Assembly (NCBI RefSeq): GCF_011397635.1
Contig: NC_064759.1
Location: 16,202,428 to 16,266,427, forward strand
Reading direction: 5' to 3'
Source of the DNA: Epinephelus fuscoguttatus
Taxonomy: Eukaryota; Chordata; Actinopteri; Perciformes; Serranidae
DNA length: 64,000 bases
Shown: positions 1 through 12,600 of the stretch, piece by piece
How the letters are laid out: the number at the start of each line of letters is the position of its first letter
Position numbering within the stretch: position 1 is the first letter of the stretch
Position numbers and translations under genes: made by a program
Notes under the pieces: model-generated
What the model saw: the letters and a program-made list of their open reading frames with translations, nothing else
Database searches by the model: none
Told to the model about the DNA's origin: nothing

Positions 1-1153
1 GTGAGGGAGATAAGAGGAGCACCAGCTGTGCAAAGACAGGCAGCGTTAGAGCAAGGCGACGGTGATAACTGGAAGTAAGCGAAGAACCTGAAGGAAGACA
101 GGGAACACAGGTATTCAGAGACAGAAAGAGAGGAAGAAAAAAAAAGAAGAAGAAAAATCCCTGGGAGGCGCAGGGAAGGGAGGCCCAAGTGGGAGGAGGG
201 AGGGAGAGCGAGGGGAGATAATGTAAGAGAGTGGGAGCGAAACTGAGATTAAGAGAGAGTATGAAAAATAGATATGAAGGGGAACAAATTCAGATTCAGG
301 CAATGAAATGAAAAATTATGATACAATAGAAATGTGGGTAAGATGAGCAGATAGGGGAATTACAGTAAGGAGGAGGAGAGGAAAAGTGTAAATGGGTGAG
401 AGCGGAAAAGGAGATTGACAAAAAAAAAGAGTTTGATATGGGGAAGAGAAGGAGAGGGGAGTCCCAGGGGTCAAATAAACTAGGTGTTATTGGTTTGATC
501 AGTAAAGCGTGGAAGTGCTCCACTACATCACATAGATGACTCCCCATTTCCAGCTAATGGCCATGTGTGCAGCGAGCATTTCCTGCGAGGACTGAAACAT
601 ACACAGAAACCCACCAACCCAGAGGTTTAATGGCTGTTAAAGCACACTGACACCAGTGACGCCATGTTATTGCTCGAGCCTGTGAGCCAACAGATCTGTT
701 TCCTGCCACCAGTTCCATTCTAATGGCTATAGCGAATGTTTAATCATTGCAACTCTAATGGCACTAAATGATACATCTGTGCCAACTGTGACTTTCAGGA
801 GCACAAGTGTTGTTAATAAAACCATTAGTAAGCAATTACTCAGCACTCGCTTTAAGGAGGAAATACTGTATGTGGACACATTACGTAATCATAAACAACA
901 GGCGAGCAGACCAGTGTGCACATGCAAACACATCTGAAACTACCAGGGTCTTATCTTCATCTGGCATCTTCATAAATCCCTGCACTTCCCTTCTTTCATC
1001 TTGACTCATCGGTGGGTAATAATGGGGCTAGTCTTTTAATTTTAGCAGTTCCCTCAGCCCCATTTTTCAAAACACAGAACACTCCAATCTCTTAACACGA
1101 ATGCACAGCCCTAACTCAACTCTTGTCAGTTGTTCCCAATATATTTTGCCACC

Positions 1154-1890
1154 TAAAGGTCGAGTGTGTAGGATTTAGTGGCATCTAGCAGTGAGGACTG
1201 CAGATTGCAACCAGCTAAAACTTCCCCTGGTTAGAATTCCTTCAGTGTTCACTGTTCAGGAGTTGTTGTTTTTACCAAGAGCCAAATTATCTGCAGAGGT
1301 CTCTCCCTCTCCAAAACACCTGCACTAGGTGATTCAAACTGCTACAAACACTTGATAAAATGGTTTCACATTAGAAATCTGTTTCTCCTACACTGTTCGT
1401 CATGTCGGAGAAGAGTCACTAGCTCAGCACCTGCTGATGCATGCTCAGCTTTTTTTTTTCTGATAACATAAGATCAAGTCATTAAGCAGGTTTTTACCAC
1501 GAGCTGAATTATCCCTAGAGGTCTCTTCTGCTTCAAAACAAATGGACCCAGTGATTTAAACCTGTAAAAACACTGAATAAAGCAGTTTCACGTTAAAAAA
1601 TCAGCGTTTTTCCAGAGGAGCTGCTAACTACAGTGGCCAATGCAAAAACACTGATAGTCTTATCTGGAGCCAGTGTTTGGTTTGTCCTTTCTGGGCTACT
1701 GTAGAAACATTGGTGCAACATGGCGATCTCAATAGACGAGGACCCGCTCCCTATGTAGATATAAACGGCTCATTCTAAGGTAACAAAAACACAATTACTC
1801 TTACTTTCAGGTGATTATGCACTAAAGAAAACATACGTATTATATTATATCTCATTACTGCCGATGTATCTCCCTAAATTCTACAGACAA
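1154..1890 (+). mobile_element. MITE family A, long copy 1
   Basis: Left end GTGTGTAGGATTTAGTGGCA; right end CCCTAAATTCTACAGA, its imperfect inverse. The interior shares GTTTGGTTTGTCC and GATATAAACGGCTCATTC with the other copies. This long form contains a second, diverged copy of a block of about 220 bp (GAATTATC...AGAGGTCTCT near 1286 and 1509). Confidence 0.7.
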
Positions 1891-2357
1891 ACTAAGCTCA
1901 GTCTACCCGTGACTCATCCCCTGTGTTTGAATATGTCTATGGATTATGACTAAGTCAACAAAAGAACGATTAATCCCTCTAAGATTATTTTGATGCTGAA
2001 GAAGTATAATATCCAGCAAATCACATGAAAAAAAGCAACAACTAAAGTGAAGTCTCACAAATGAACTCACTTTTGTGTAGCAGAAATATGTTTCTTGTGC
2101 TTTCCTATCTTGATGATCATCTTGTGACCCCTTAGGGGGTCCTGACCCCCAAGTTGGGAACTTCTGTTTTACATAATCAACAATTGACCTCAACACATCT
2201 GTGCTTTGAGTAAGATGCATTGTTCTTTTAAAAAAATCACCTTTCTCAGAGCAAATGTAAGCCAGGAGGTTTACAAAATGCTTTAACAAAAAGCACCTCA
2301 TTTCACCTCAAACTCTCAGTCTTGAAGTGCCCAATTTAGAAATCCAGTTCCATCATA

Positions 2358-2700
2358 TTAAAGGTGTAGTGTGTAGGATTTAGTGGCATCTGGCTGTGAG
2401 GTTGCAGAACTCAAACTTCTCCCATGTGCCAAGTGGTAGGAAAACTACAGTAGCTGAGAAAATGTGAATGGCCCTATCTTAAACCAGTGTTTGGTTTGTC
2501 CGTTCTGGGCAACTGTAGAAACAACATGGCGGACTCTGTAGAGAAGACCCGCTCTGTATGTATACATAAACAACTCATTCTAAGGTAGAGAAAACATGAT
2601 TCTTATCTTCAGATGATTATACACTTGAGAAAATATATTCTGAATTTATATGCCATTCCTGCCAATAGATGCCCCTAAATCCTACACATGGGACCTTTAA
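2358..2700 (+). mobile_element. MITE family A, short copy
   Basis: The ends TTAAAGGTGTAGTGTGTAGG and CCTACACATGGGACCTTTAA are inverted repeats. At about 340 bp it lacks the internal blocks of the long copies and keeps the GTTTGGTTTGTCCGTTCTGG core. Confidence 0.75.
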
Positions 2701-2988
2701 GCGAGGCATCTTGTATTGAGGCTCTGCATCTCACTGTGTGTGCTCTTAAAATGAGAAAATGTCAAATCCACATACTTTGCAATTGGAAAAAAAAACCCTT
2801 TGACTGAGAAGAATCAGTGCTGCACACCTGCTGTGAGTCAGGTCTTTAGCTCATAGAGGAAAAGTTTGCTCATCATTCACTCTTATTCAGCAATGCCCTT
2901 TTTATATTATGCGGCTACATACACACACACACAAACACACAAACACACACACACATCATATTTTGAAGGAGAAAGTTTGTGTTCCTAC

Positions 2989-3069
2989 CAGAGTTTGGCT
3001 GTAATGACGACTGCCGTCAGGATGAGCAGCGAGGAGATGGTCACGGTGACGTAGAACTGAGGGTCCACT

Positions 3070-3107
<38 letters not shown>

Positions 3108-3866
3108 TACTCGTGCAATTACCAATCTCAGACCATGACCGTGTATAATTGTATCCAGAACAAGAGAAGAAATCAATGAAGCCAGCTGAAACATGAAATT
3201 GGATGTGCGAGACGCTGGCCTCCAACTATAACACCAATCCCATGACGTCTTCTCTGTATCTTGCATTTTGACAGCGGCCAATTCCTCCCTGTGAGTGATG
3301 AGAACTTTATTAGGCATTCCCCGCCACAGACACAGCCGGCTGCACGCAGCAGCCTTCACCCTGGTGACAGCTAATTCCCTGGAGGACTTGTGGTATGTGT
3401 GTGTGCTCACATGGCCACCTTTATTTAGAAATCCCTCATGTGCACGTCCTGATGCCCACCTTCCTCAGGCTCCGTCTCCTCCGCCTCCGTCCCTCCATCC
3501 TCCACTCCCTCCTGGTCCTTAGACTCCAGCGGTGCCTCCTCCCGGGGCTGCACGCTTGCAGGCCAGTCTGACTTGGCGGTGCTTGCCTCCAGCTGGTTCC
3601 CATGCTGGTGCAGGGGGTCAGTTTCCTGGCTGGAGAGGAAGTGGTAGGTCTCTTCCTCCAGAGGCTGCGTGGGACCCCAGTCCACCGCCCACAGAGGGGT
3701 GGGTGTGACCTGGGCCGTGACGGACAGCTGGACAGACAGGGCGTCCACCTGCTCCTCGCCCTCGCTGTCGTCACGGTTACAGGTGGAGGGCTGTGTCACC
3801 AGAGCAACCAGGAGGAGGGAGACGAGGCAGCGGAGGGCGGTCAGTCGTGCGACAGGAGAGATGGAG
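2989..3866 (-). CDS. pianp: PIANP/AJAP1-family single-pass membrane protein, partial
   Basis: Two coding exons are visible on the minus strand: 3866-3460 (signal sequence and ectodomain) and 3067-2989 (membrane segment). They join in phase 1, giving the family-diagnostic VDPQFYVTVTIS junction followed by a hydrophobic segment ending TAKLW. The first exon encodes a hydrophobic leader (ALRCLVSLLLVALV), an acidic stretch and a WAVDWGPT motif like the AIVWGPT motif of human PIANP, then a Glu-rich juxtamembrane region. Human PIANP is a type I neuronal membrane protein known as a ligand of PILR-alpha and a partner of GABA-B receptors. Splice sites are sound: AG acceptor before 3866, GT donor after 3460, AG before 3067, GT after 2989. 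The initiating Met exon (expected between 3870 and about 5200) and the cytoplasmic-tail exons (expected left of position 1) were not found. The adjacent znf384 favours pianp over ajap1. Confidence 0.82.
3073..3105. repeat. CA microsatellite at the pianp splice acceptor
   Basis: An alternating CA run ends a few bases before the acceptor of the membrane-segment exon (exon start 3067 on the minus strand). On the sense strand it reads as a TG run followed by TTACAG. Confidence 0.85.
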
Positions 3867-3867
3867 C

Positions 3868-5239
3868 TGGAAGAGAAGTGGAGGAGAAAGAATGAGAGGT
3901 GGAGGAGTGACACAGAAGTTATCTGAGAAAATGTATTGTCCACAGGCGTCCTGCACGACCTCATCAGCCCAGAAATTGATTCTTATGCCAGCTATCACTC
4001 AGAGTGACATTTTATGTATCTGCACCCCATACATCCCTCCTTCACCTCAGTTACTATCCATCTTACCATCTCTCCATCGCTTCGCTCTGTTCACTGAGAC
4101 TCCGCTCCTCCGATCATCTCTCTCTGTAAGATAGGACAGAGGGGCAGGAGAGAGATAGATAGAGAGGGAGAGGGAGAGAAAGGGGAGGGTCCAGCTTTTT
4201 TTTCTCCTTCTTTTATGTTGCCAGATAAAAACCATGTAAACATAGACACCAGCAAAGAGTATTGGCAGAACGCCAACTCTGTCATTTAAAAAAAGAAAAT
4301 CATTCACAGACTCCCCCAGGCTTTTAAATTTAACGCTCAATTATGCGCCACATGTTTATCCAGGATCCACATCTGCATTGAAAAACACCCAGAAGTACAT
4401 ACTCATTGTCTGTTCTGCTCTCTCACACACAATTACAGTGCACACACCTGAGCAGCACAGCGCATTAATCATCATTAGAAGCGTCATGCATGGAGCCAAT
4501 ACACTATATGGCACTTTGAGCAGAGAGAGGCAACTTCCCGTCCACAAACTGCTGCCTAAATGCCACAGAAATGTCACTTAAGAGACACGCGAGCGCACCG
4601 GGAGACGGACACACACACACACACACCGACACATATCAGTTATCATGCCTACCTCTGGCAGTGGAGAGAGGGAATGAGAGAGGGAGACAGAGAGAAAGGG
4701 GGAGATACAGAGAGCAAGTGAGAGGAGGAAAAAAAAGCATCGGTTGCCTTAGCGACTGAGACATGTAGAGTCTGCTAGAGTAAGAGAGGGGAGAGAGAGC
4801 GATGTAGGGAGGGCAAGAGACTGTAGGAAAGAGATTTAAATGCTAATTATGTGTTTTTTTTTATTTAAATAAAAAAAAACTGGTTCAATTAAATGGACGC
4901 AGAGGAAAAGAAATGAATTTGACGAGGCAAACAGAAATGATACTGGGGACGACATTGGTAAGCTCATTGTAAAGGCTGGAGGTTAAAAAACTCTTCAATT
5001 ATGTTTACAAAAACAGGCAAGGACACCCCAGAGAGAAAGAGACAGACAGCAAATAGGAAGAAGAAGAGGAGGGCAAGGAATAAAGATTGGAATAAAATTT
5101 CATTTACATTCATTTAGACAGGTTGCTGTGGCAGAGCAGGGTATGAACTGGTGTTTGAAGAAGAGTCAGGGTCAGGTTGAAATAAAAAAGAGACAACAAG
5201 AGATGCAAATTCTGGAGGTGAGAGTCACAGGGTGACAGC
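3868..5239. other. Interval between pianp and the WD40 gene
   Basis: This interval should hold the 5' exon(s) and promoter of pianp, but no convincing start exon was recognised. It contains purine-rich runs (4130-4190, 4660-4830) and a short CA run at about 4611-4627. Open frames here have no recognisable similarity. Confidence 0.4.
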
Positions 5240-5245
5240 TTTATT
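5240..5245 (-). terminator. Poly(A) signal of the WD40 gene
   Basis: AATAAA on the minus strand, about 230 bases after the TGA stop at 5475. It sets the probable 3' end of the WD40 transcript and separates it from pianp, which is read in the same direction downstream. Confidence 0.65.
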
Positions 5246-5474
5246 GTATGTGGAAATAATATTTACATAGAAAACAATCTGCCTATCACTCACACACATA
5301 CACACACACATACACACACACACTCACTGTCTCCATCCATACGCTCCCCTCTCAGACACTCAGTCTGTCACACTTCGCTCCCCTGCACCCTCCTCCGCTG
5401 TCACTACGCTCCCACCCTCTCATTTCCTCTTCATGGCTGCAGGCCGTGGTGTCCTCAGCATGAGAAACCAACAC

Positions 5475-5713
5475 TCACTGGAGAACGCAGCGCAACCATG
5501 AGCCAGACCCTCCGTCCTCCGCACCATCAGACCGTCCGTCTTGTCCTTCGTTGTTGTCACCATCATCCTCGTAATCTAAATTTGACAAGGAGGTCACTAG
5601 GATTCGTCACAACATGCATCATCTGGAGCGAACACGATAGTATGAGTCTGCAATTTCACGCTTTCTCATTAAACGTGCCAGTCAGTAAATGAAGACATGA
5701 AAATGTGTGAAAT

Positions 5714-5749
<36 letters not shown>

Positions 5750-6567
5750 CATCAGTCTCTTCATCATCCTCTGTGTCCCCCTCCGACTCCAGCAAGCAGG
5801 ACTCCAACCGACTGTCTCTCTTCGCTGTGACATCACCCCTTTCAACATTCACACCACAAATTAAACACACCTAATATCAATCGAAGTGTGTGTTAAAATC
5901 AGTTACACTCATTAGCACCTTATAAATCCCAGTATAGATTTTGAATTAGCAATGCAGTTGACCTTGGAAGAGTTATGCAAATAAGAAACATAATTGAGCA
6001 GTTTAAAATCTTTTTTATCTGAGTGGTGTTGATGTGTACTGCGCCCACCTCTGCTTCGCAGAACTGGGGAGCTGCTCCCATACAATGAGGTCATGACCTC
6101 CGGTGACCCACCGGTGGTCTCCGCTCCCTGTGGTCCACGCCGCAAAGCAGAGGATTCTGGGGGCGTTGGGCCAGGTCAGAGAGGCCAGGTAGCGGCACTG
6201 GGGCAGAGAGAATACTAGAAGGAGGAGAGGGAGACGGAGGTCAACAGAGGCAAGCAAAGTGCTTTTGATTTGGTCTTAAGTCCTGATTGTGCTGTCACTC
6301 TCTCAGAGTGGAGCGGGGTTACTTCTGGTTGCACTTGGTTTGCTCAGCGACTCACAATTTAGCGAGCTCTCTCCATTCGCCAGATCATAGCAGGAGCCAA
6401 TTAGGAGGCCTCCTGTCTGGTGAACACAATCTGTTACCCCGGTGATGCTGTTGTGATTGGTCAGTCTGGACATGGCTCCTGTGATAATTGGACAGATGTT
6501 AGGTGGAAGGATTATGCAAATGTTCCTTCATCTACCTTCCTTTTTCAATCATCCTGGCGCGTGCACA

Positions 6568-6624
<57 letters not shown>

Positions 6625-9600
6625 TCCACTCCATTCCACAGCTCACCAGTCCTCCAGTGCAGGATCTTGAGCCAGGCTCGACCATAAGCCAAAAACACCC
6701 TGTCCCCCCGCGGGCTAAGGGTCAGACGTCCGCCCGGCTCCCCTCCGCAGCCCGTCACCTGGTCGCCCCAGTGGTGAAGCAGCCTCAGGGGGTCTCGATC
6801 CGAACACCGGTTCTCCCACACACACACCCCTCCCTCGGCTGAGCTGCTGAACACCAGCGGACCCTGAGACTGTGGAGGGCATAGGAGGCATGGTTGTCAT
6901 GGTGATCTGAGTCTTTACCCAGTGTGTGTGTGTGTATTTGTGCGTGTGAGAGAGAGACAGAAACACGCAAAAAGAGAGAGAGAGTGTATGTATGTTTGTG
7001 TAAATGGAAAAGAAGTGTGAACAGTTTCAAAATGTATGTTTCTGAGCCGCTGCTGGTTATAAATGGATTGTGCGTTTGCATGATAAACAACAAAGAGGAT
7101 GACAATGATGCGCCCCGCTTTAATGCTGTAGGCATATTTTCGTGATTGCAAATTGAAAAAAAAAAAAATGTGCACATGCAGCTCTGGATTTCAATATTCA
7201 TGAAAAGGCTTTTTAGCTCAAAATATGTACAGTATGCTTTCTAAAACTGGCCGAGCTCCACGGCTTACATCTCAACAAATATCTTTGATTTCCATTTGAA
7301 AGCAATAAACAAGGAAAGCTTCTGTGAGGATAAGAGCGCGGAAATATAGTCGTTAGATTTTCTAAAGAAAGGCTTTTTTGACAAATTAATAATCAAGAGT
7401 TCTAACACTACTTTAGACAGCTTCTACACAGAGAGAAAAATCTGCGTGGTTTTTTTTTTGTGCCAGCCGTTAAAAATAGGCTGAGCATCCTCAGTGTGGA
7501 CAGCACATCACATAGGTGTGACCCACCTACCTGGATGGAGGTGACTGCTTCCTGGTGAGCGTTGATTGACTGGCAGTTTTCGAAAGTGTGCCAGCTCCAG
7601 GCTTGAACTTTCCCCCCGTCTGAGGGGTGACAGAGTGTGAGGTTAACGTGTGCTGACAGGCGGCTGGCAGTCATTATTGTTGGTCACGGTCGACCCACCT
7701 GAGCCTGACTGCCTAATCTGTGTGCCTCCATCTCTCCGATTCGGCCCAATAGCCCCATGCTACACTCACTAACTCGCTGGCAGATGATGCCTACGTATTA
7801 GTAAAGATGTCTCCTTCAAAGCACATGCATGTACAGAGGCCGATAGAAATACAAATATGATGTGATGCCACAGTGCCTATCTCCAATTATTCTGCTCACT
7901 GTGTCACAAACTCGTTCCACACAGAAACACACCTGATCCAGCGATGATGTAGCCATCGTCCTCTGGCACGAAGCAGAGTGCAGTCACAGCGTTGAACGTG
8001 TAGACAGATTTAACACACTGCCCTGGAGGGAACAGGAAAATACTAATTTAGCTGACAGAGCACAGACCACCAGTCACACAGGCATACATTGATTACGATG
8101 CATAAACACACACACACATACGTTGCCCAGACAGAGCCCCGAGGCTCTGTCTACCTTAATATATGCAGTGTATGTATATCTGCGTGTGTGTGTATGTTTG
8201 TGTGGTTAAGCGTACCAATGCTCAGGGCCCAGATCTTCACATAGCAGTCTGCCGAGCCACTCAAAATAAACCTCTCCTTGTCGGACAAAGACAGGGACCA
8301 GGCTAGTGAGAGGGCAAACATAGACAGAAGAGAGGGAGGGGACAGAGGAGGAGGAAGAGGAGGAAGGAATTGGGATCAGAAAAAGAGAGAGAGAGAGAAG
8401 AGGACAAAAAAGATTAAGCTGAGAGGAAGCTGTAAATAAGTGATGATGTAAAAAAATGGGACAGACTGCAAGGAAGAAGCAAAAAGAGAATAGTCATAAT
8501 TTATGAACATAAACAAGCAATTAGTGTACGAACAGAGTGTGACTATTAGTTCAGCTGCATCATCTATGCACCGCACTTCTTGACTCGGTATTTTAAGTTG
8601 GGGAGGCAGGTGGACAGGGAGTGTAGGAGGAGAGCCGGGGAGGGCGTTGGAGTTCAAGTGATGGAAGGCTGCCTGCTCCAGACAGACAGTGAACTCTCTA
8701 AAGTGTCTGCTGAGGTTATCTCTCACTGGGGCTGATCTGATGAACTGCTCCTATAATTACCAGACTGCAGGACACCGGCATTACTCAGCTGTAGTCGGCG
8801 CACATGTAAAGACGTGGATGTATGTGTGTGTCCTCACCCAGCCTCTTGCAGTACTCAGGGGGAGGCGCAGACAGACAGGTGACCCCACCAGTGTGACCCC
8901 CCAGGTTCTTGTGCTCCGTTGCCGTGGGAACGTGCCACACCTTCACCGTCGTGTCTCGGCTTCGAGAGGGGTGAAGGGACGTGCAGAGTGAGAAAGAGAG
9001 GGTGCAGGAGGGCGGGGAGTGAGAGAAGGTGAAAACAAGCAAAGTTAAAAGCCGCTCGACATAAATCGCGAGAGATTTGCGCCGAGCCATCGGGGGCGGG
9101 GGAAGAAAAACAAATATGTCAGACAGCGAGGGAGAGAGCGGGAGCATATTAAGTGATAAATTAGGTGAAATGTTCACTTTGCACATCCATTATGCAAATC
9201 GGGGCTTCTCTCACTGCTTTACCTTCCAGAAACCACCAGGTTGTCAACAGCAACCACACAGGTGACGATGTCATTGTGACCCTCCAGCAGCCTCAGGCGA
9301 AACTTTGCCTTCTCCCAGGACGATTTGAGGGATGCAAATTCAGCTTCTGTAAAGGAAATGATTTGTCCAATTAGCAGTGTTGACTCATCAGCACCCCAGC
9401 TTGTTAATCTACACAGTTCTTCAATATGGATTAGTCTGCCACTATGAAGCGTGGGGCTAATTTAGCTCCAAGGATGCAAAACGTGGGTCCTGTCTTCGGG
9501 GAAGCGAATGCAGCCTGTTGGTTTTAATACTGGCAGCCACATGAGCTTGTTAGGACTCCTTGAGGCGTAATCTGATTTTAGATGTCAAATTAGGGCACTG

Positions 9601-12600
9601 CCTTGTGCTTTTAACTGCCTGGGATAAACTGTGATAATAATTTTATTAATTAATCCCACCTTCCCGTCGCAGTTGCTGCTCCTCGTCAAAGTCAGAGCAG
9701 CCTCCTGGCACGTCTCGGCAGTGATCTGACACTCTGGCCAGCTCTGTCCCTTCCTGCTGTCTGCCTATCTCTGCTCCCCCTCCCGTTTCCCTCTGCCTGG
9801 CAGCCGGCACTGGCGTTGCTTGAGCTTTGGACTCCTCTTCTCCCTTAAGGATCTTGGAGGCTGGAGGCGTTTGTGATGGAAGGGCCTCAGGGGCATCGTC
9901 CCTGTGCCAGTGCAGAAAAGTGAGAGCTGAATGAATAATCGAGATGCAAACAGCACACGGCATCCTCAGTGACACTGGGCATACCTGTAGAGGATCTGAG
10001 AGTGCCACACAAACAAATACAGCACTTCTTAATGAGCTTCTAGTCTGTGTATTAGAAGGAGTGTTTCATTCAATTTGATGTTAATAGCCACACAGGCTGA
10101 TTTTAATCATCTGCACAAAGCCCTGAGGGGCTGTAATATGGAGAATGACATCCCTGAGTGATGTTTACATGATACGTTATGAACACGGGAAAGTTCCCAT
10201 TTTACTAAAGTGTGACAGTATTTGACCTCCAGTGTGTTTGGATAGACACACAAAAAAGATCAAAGGCTTCAAAGTGAATGTTGTTGCTTTTGAAGAATTA
10301 TACTCCTCTCCATCTGCCCCCTCTTGCTGGTACCTCTCCCTCACTTCCTTACACTTGTCTTTTCATCTTCTCCTTTTTTCCGTCTCCCACAATCCCCAGA
10401 GTTTGCTGCGGGCCAGAAAGCTGCAGCTGAAGCTCAGCCAATCTGGAACGCAGCTCCGCCTTCCTGGAGATCTGAGAGGGAAGAAGGCACGAGATTGGTT
10501 GTAAACCAAAGCCATCTAAAACCACAAGTTGTTTATATGCACACACCAACATACTCGTCCTGTCTTGATTTATTAGACTGCAACAGGCAACGCACGCCGT
10601 ACTCCTGTCGAGAGTTGTGAGTTATGAAAGATGCATGAATGAGTGGATCAGGCCGGTCAACTTGACATAAAGTGGCTGTTAAAGGAGCAATCCACCAGTT
10701 TTACACATAAAGATACACCATTTAAATTGAGAAAACACTTATACGACTCTAGTGGAGCTTTGTTAAGTCTGAGAGAAAAAACGCTGATGATAGTAATAGT
10801 GATCTGATCAGGGTTATCTCTGCTTGGAGACAGTACAATTTATCACTGAAACTGGGGACTAAGAGTCTGAAAATATTTGGGCATTTAGCCTGCAGGGACA
10901 GTCCAATAAAGACAGGACTGCATTGTGTTCTGGGAAATGTAAGGTCAAATATTTGACCCTTACTGGAAACTAAGTCAGGATGTCTGCCTCTTTGATTTTG
11001 ACCAATAAAATAAATAAATAAAAATCTGTTTATTGTGAGTAGTGTTTAGATATTCCGCTCATTAGCAATACCTCAGCGTAAAAATACTCATTTGATAGAA
11101 AACACCCGGATATAAATAAATAAAATGTAAAAGTACAGAAGTAAAAGCATCAAAAGCAAAAGTACTCTTTGGGCAGCACAGTAATCACTGTTTGTATACT
11201 ATTACATTATTAAATTATCATTATTAATGCATAAGCACCATTTTTATTTGATGACTGTTTTGGTCTGGAGTAATTTTAGTAAGAATAGTCTGCACTATTG
11301 GGTAGTTTAATCTGTAACATTACACTGTATTTTATAAATTTATCATATATTTTCTATGTAAAACTTTAACCTGAAAAGAAACAAGTAAACTCATCTGTCA
11401 GCAGTGTTGGGAGGATTACTTTTGAAACATATTCCACAACAGATTACTGAATACACGCCCTAAAAATGTAATTTGTGATGTATTCGATAAGATTACCCAA
11501 ATTAAGTGACATATTTTAAATACTTTGGATTAATTTTGGAATATTTCAAAGTTGTCTTGTTAGGCTCATTTGTCCGAGTCTTACATTTCCATGCCTAAAA
11601 CACAATGTCAGCAGCATCCTGACTGTCCATCTGTACCGCTGCACAAATGGTTGCACTTTTTTAAAAAATATGTTCATGTAAAATTTGTGCCTCATATAAA
11701 TTTTAGAGCAAATAAAATGAATCACTAGATGTGCTCTCTTTAATCCACTGATCATTTATATTCACTGCTCATTATTATCCACTTCTGATTATTATTATTA
11801 TTTATTGCCTTTCCTGTGTTTTTGTACTTTATTTTGCATGCCTAGTTTTTAAGTTTTAAGTTTAATTTTTGAAATTTTTGATCTGACTCTTTCTCCTTGA
11901 CTGCTGTAACACTGGAATTTCTCAGTTGTGGGATCAGTAAAGGTGTATCTTATCTTATCCCTTATCTTAAGCAAACTAATCTAATTTAAAGACAGTAACT
12001 GCATTCAGAGTACCACCAATTTAAACTGTAAAGGAATACAGTCACTCATATTTTGTATTTTAAATACACAATGCCAATAAATGTAGTCATGCAAAAAGTG
12101 AAATAAAAATTCTAATATGTAATGGTATTAAGTAGCATAAATGGAAATACTCAAGTTAAGAACAAATTCTGCAAATAAAAAGTACTTAAGAGGATAGTTC
12201 AGATTGTTTGAAGTTGGACTGATAAACTGTAAACTGGGGGCCGACTGACAGTAAATGTCAGTCGGCCCCCAGTTTACAGAAGCAGGGTGGAGTTCGACAT
12301 GGAAGCTAAATCATGTACTGCTGTGGAAGGGTCAGCGACAAAACGTATTTTAGCCACCTAAAATAAAAGCAATATGAGTTCAAGTGTCTGCTATATGAAG
12401 TTTATTTTTACTGCTTTACCTTAATGTCAGACAGACTCCATTAAGAAAAACAGTGATTTAATGTCATTGGACGCAGGAGCTGCTGATTTAAAGCTGTCTG
12501 GATCTGTTAGTTTGTTTGTTATAGTGTGACTTTGGTGTTTAAAAGGGTTAGTTTGTATTCACCAAAGTCACACAATAACACTAACTAACTAACTAACTGA

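Larger units (their letters stand above)
1..2988. other. Presumed pianp intron or flank, no coding exon seen
   Basis: The splice donor after 2989 means pianp continues leftward, but no reading frame resembling the PIANP cytoplasmic tail is visible here. Positions 1-480 are GA-rich low-complexity sequence on the plus strand. The rest holds two copies of a MITE-like repeat (1154-1890 and 2358-2700) and a CA microsatellite at about 2920-2955. The tail exons are therefore inferred to lie outside the window. Confidence 0.55.

Noticed and set aside
115-547. Minus-strand frames considered as the pianp cytoplasmic tail
   Set aside because: They translate GA-rich low-complexity DNA and share nothing with the known tail sequence.
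2985-3410. 141-residue minus-strand open frame over the pianp membrane exon
   Set aside because: Only its last part is the real exon 3067-2989; the rest translates the CA repeat and intron across a clear AG acceptor.
4356-4577. Hydrophobic minus-strand open frame considered as the pianp start exon
   Set aside because: It lacks a suitable donor in phase with the acceptor at 3866 and has no resemblance to PIANP leaders.
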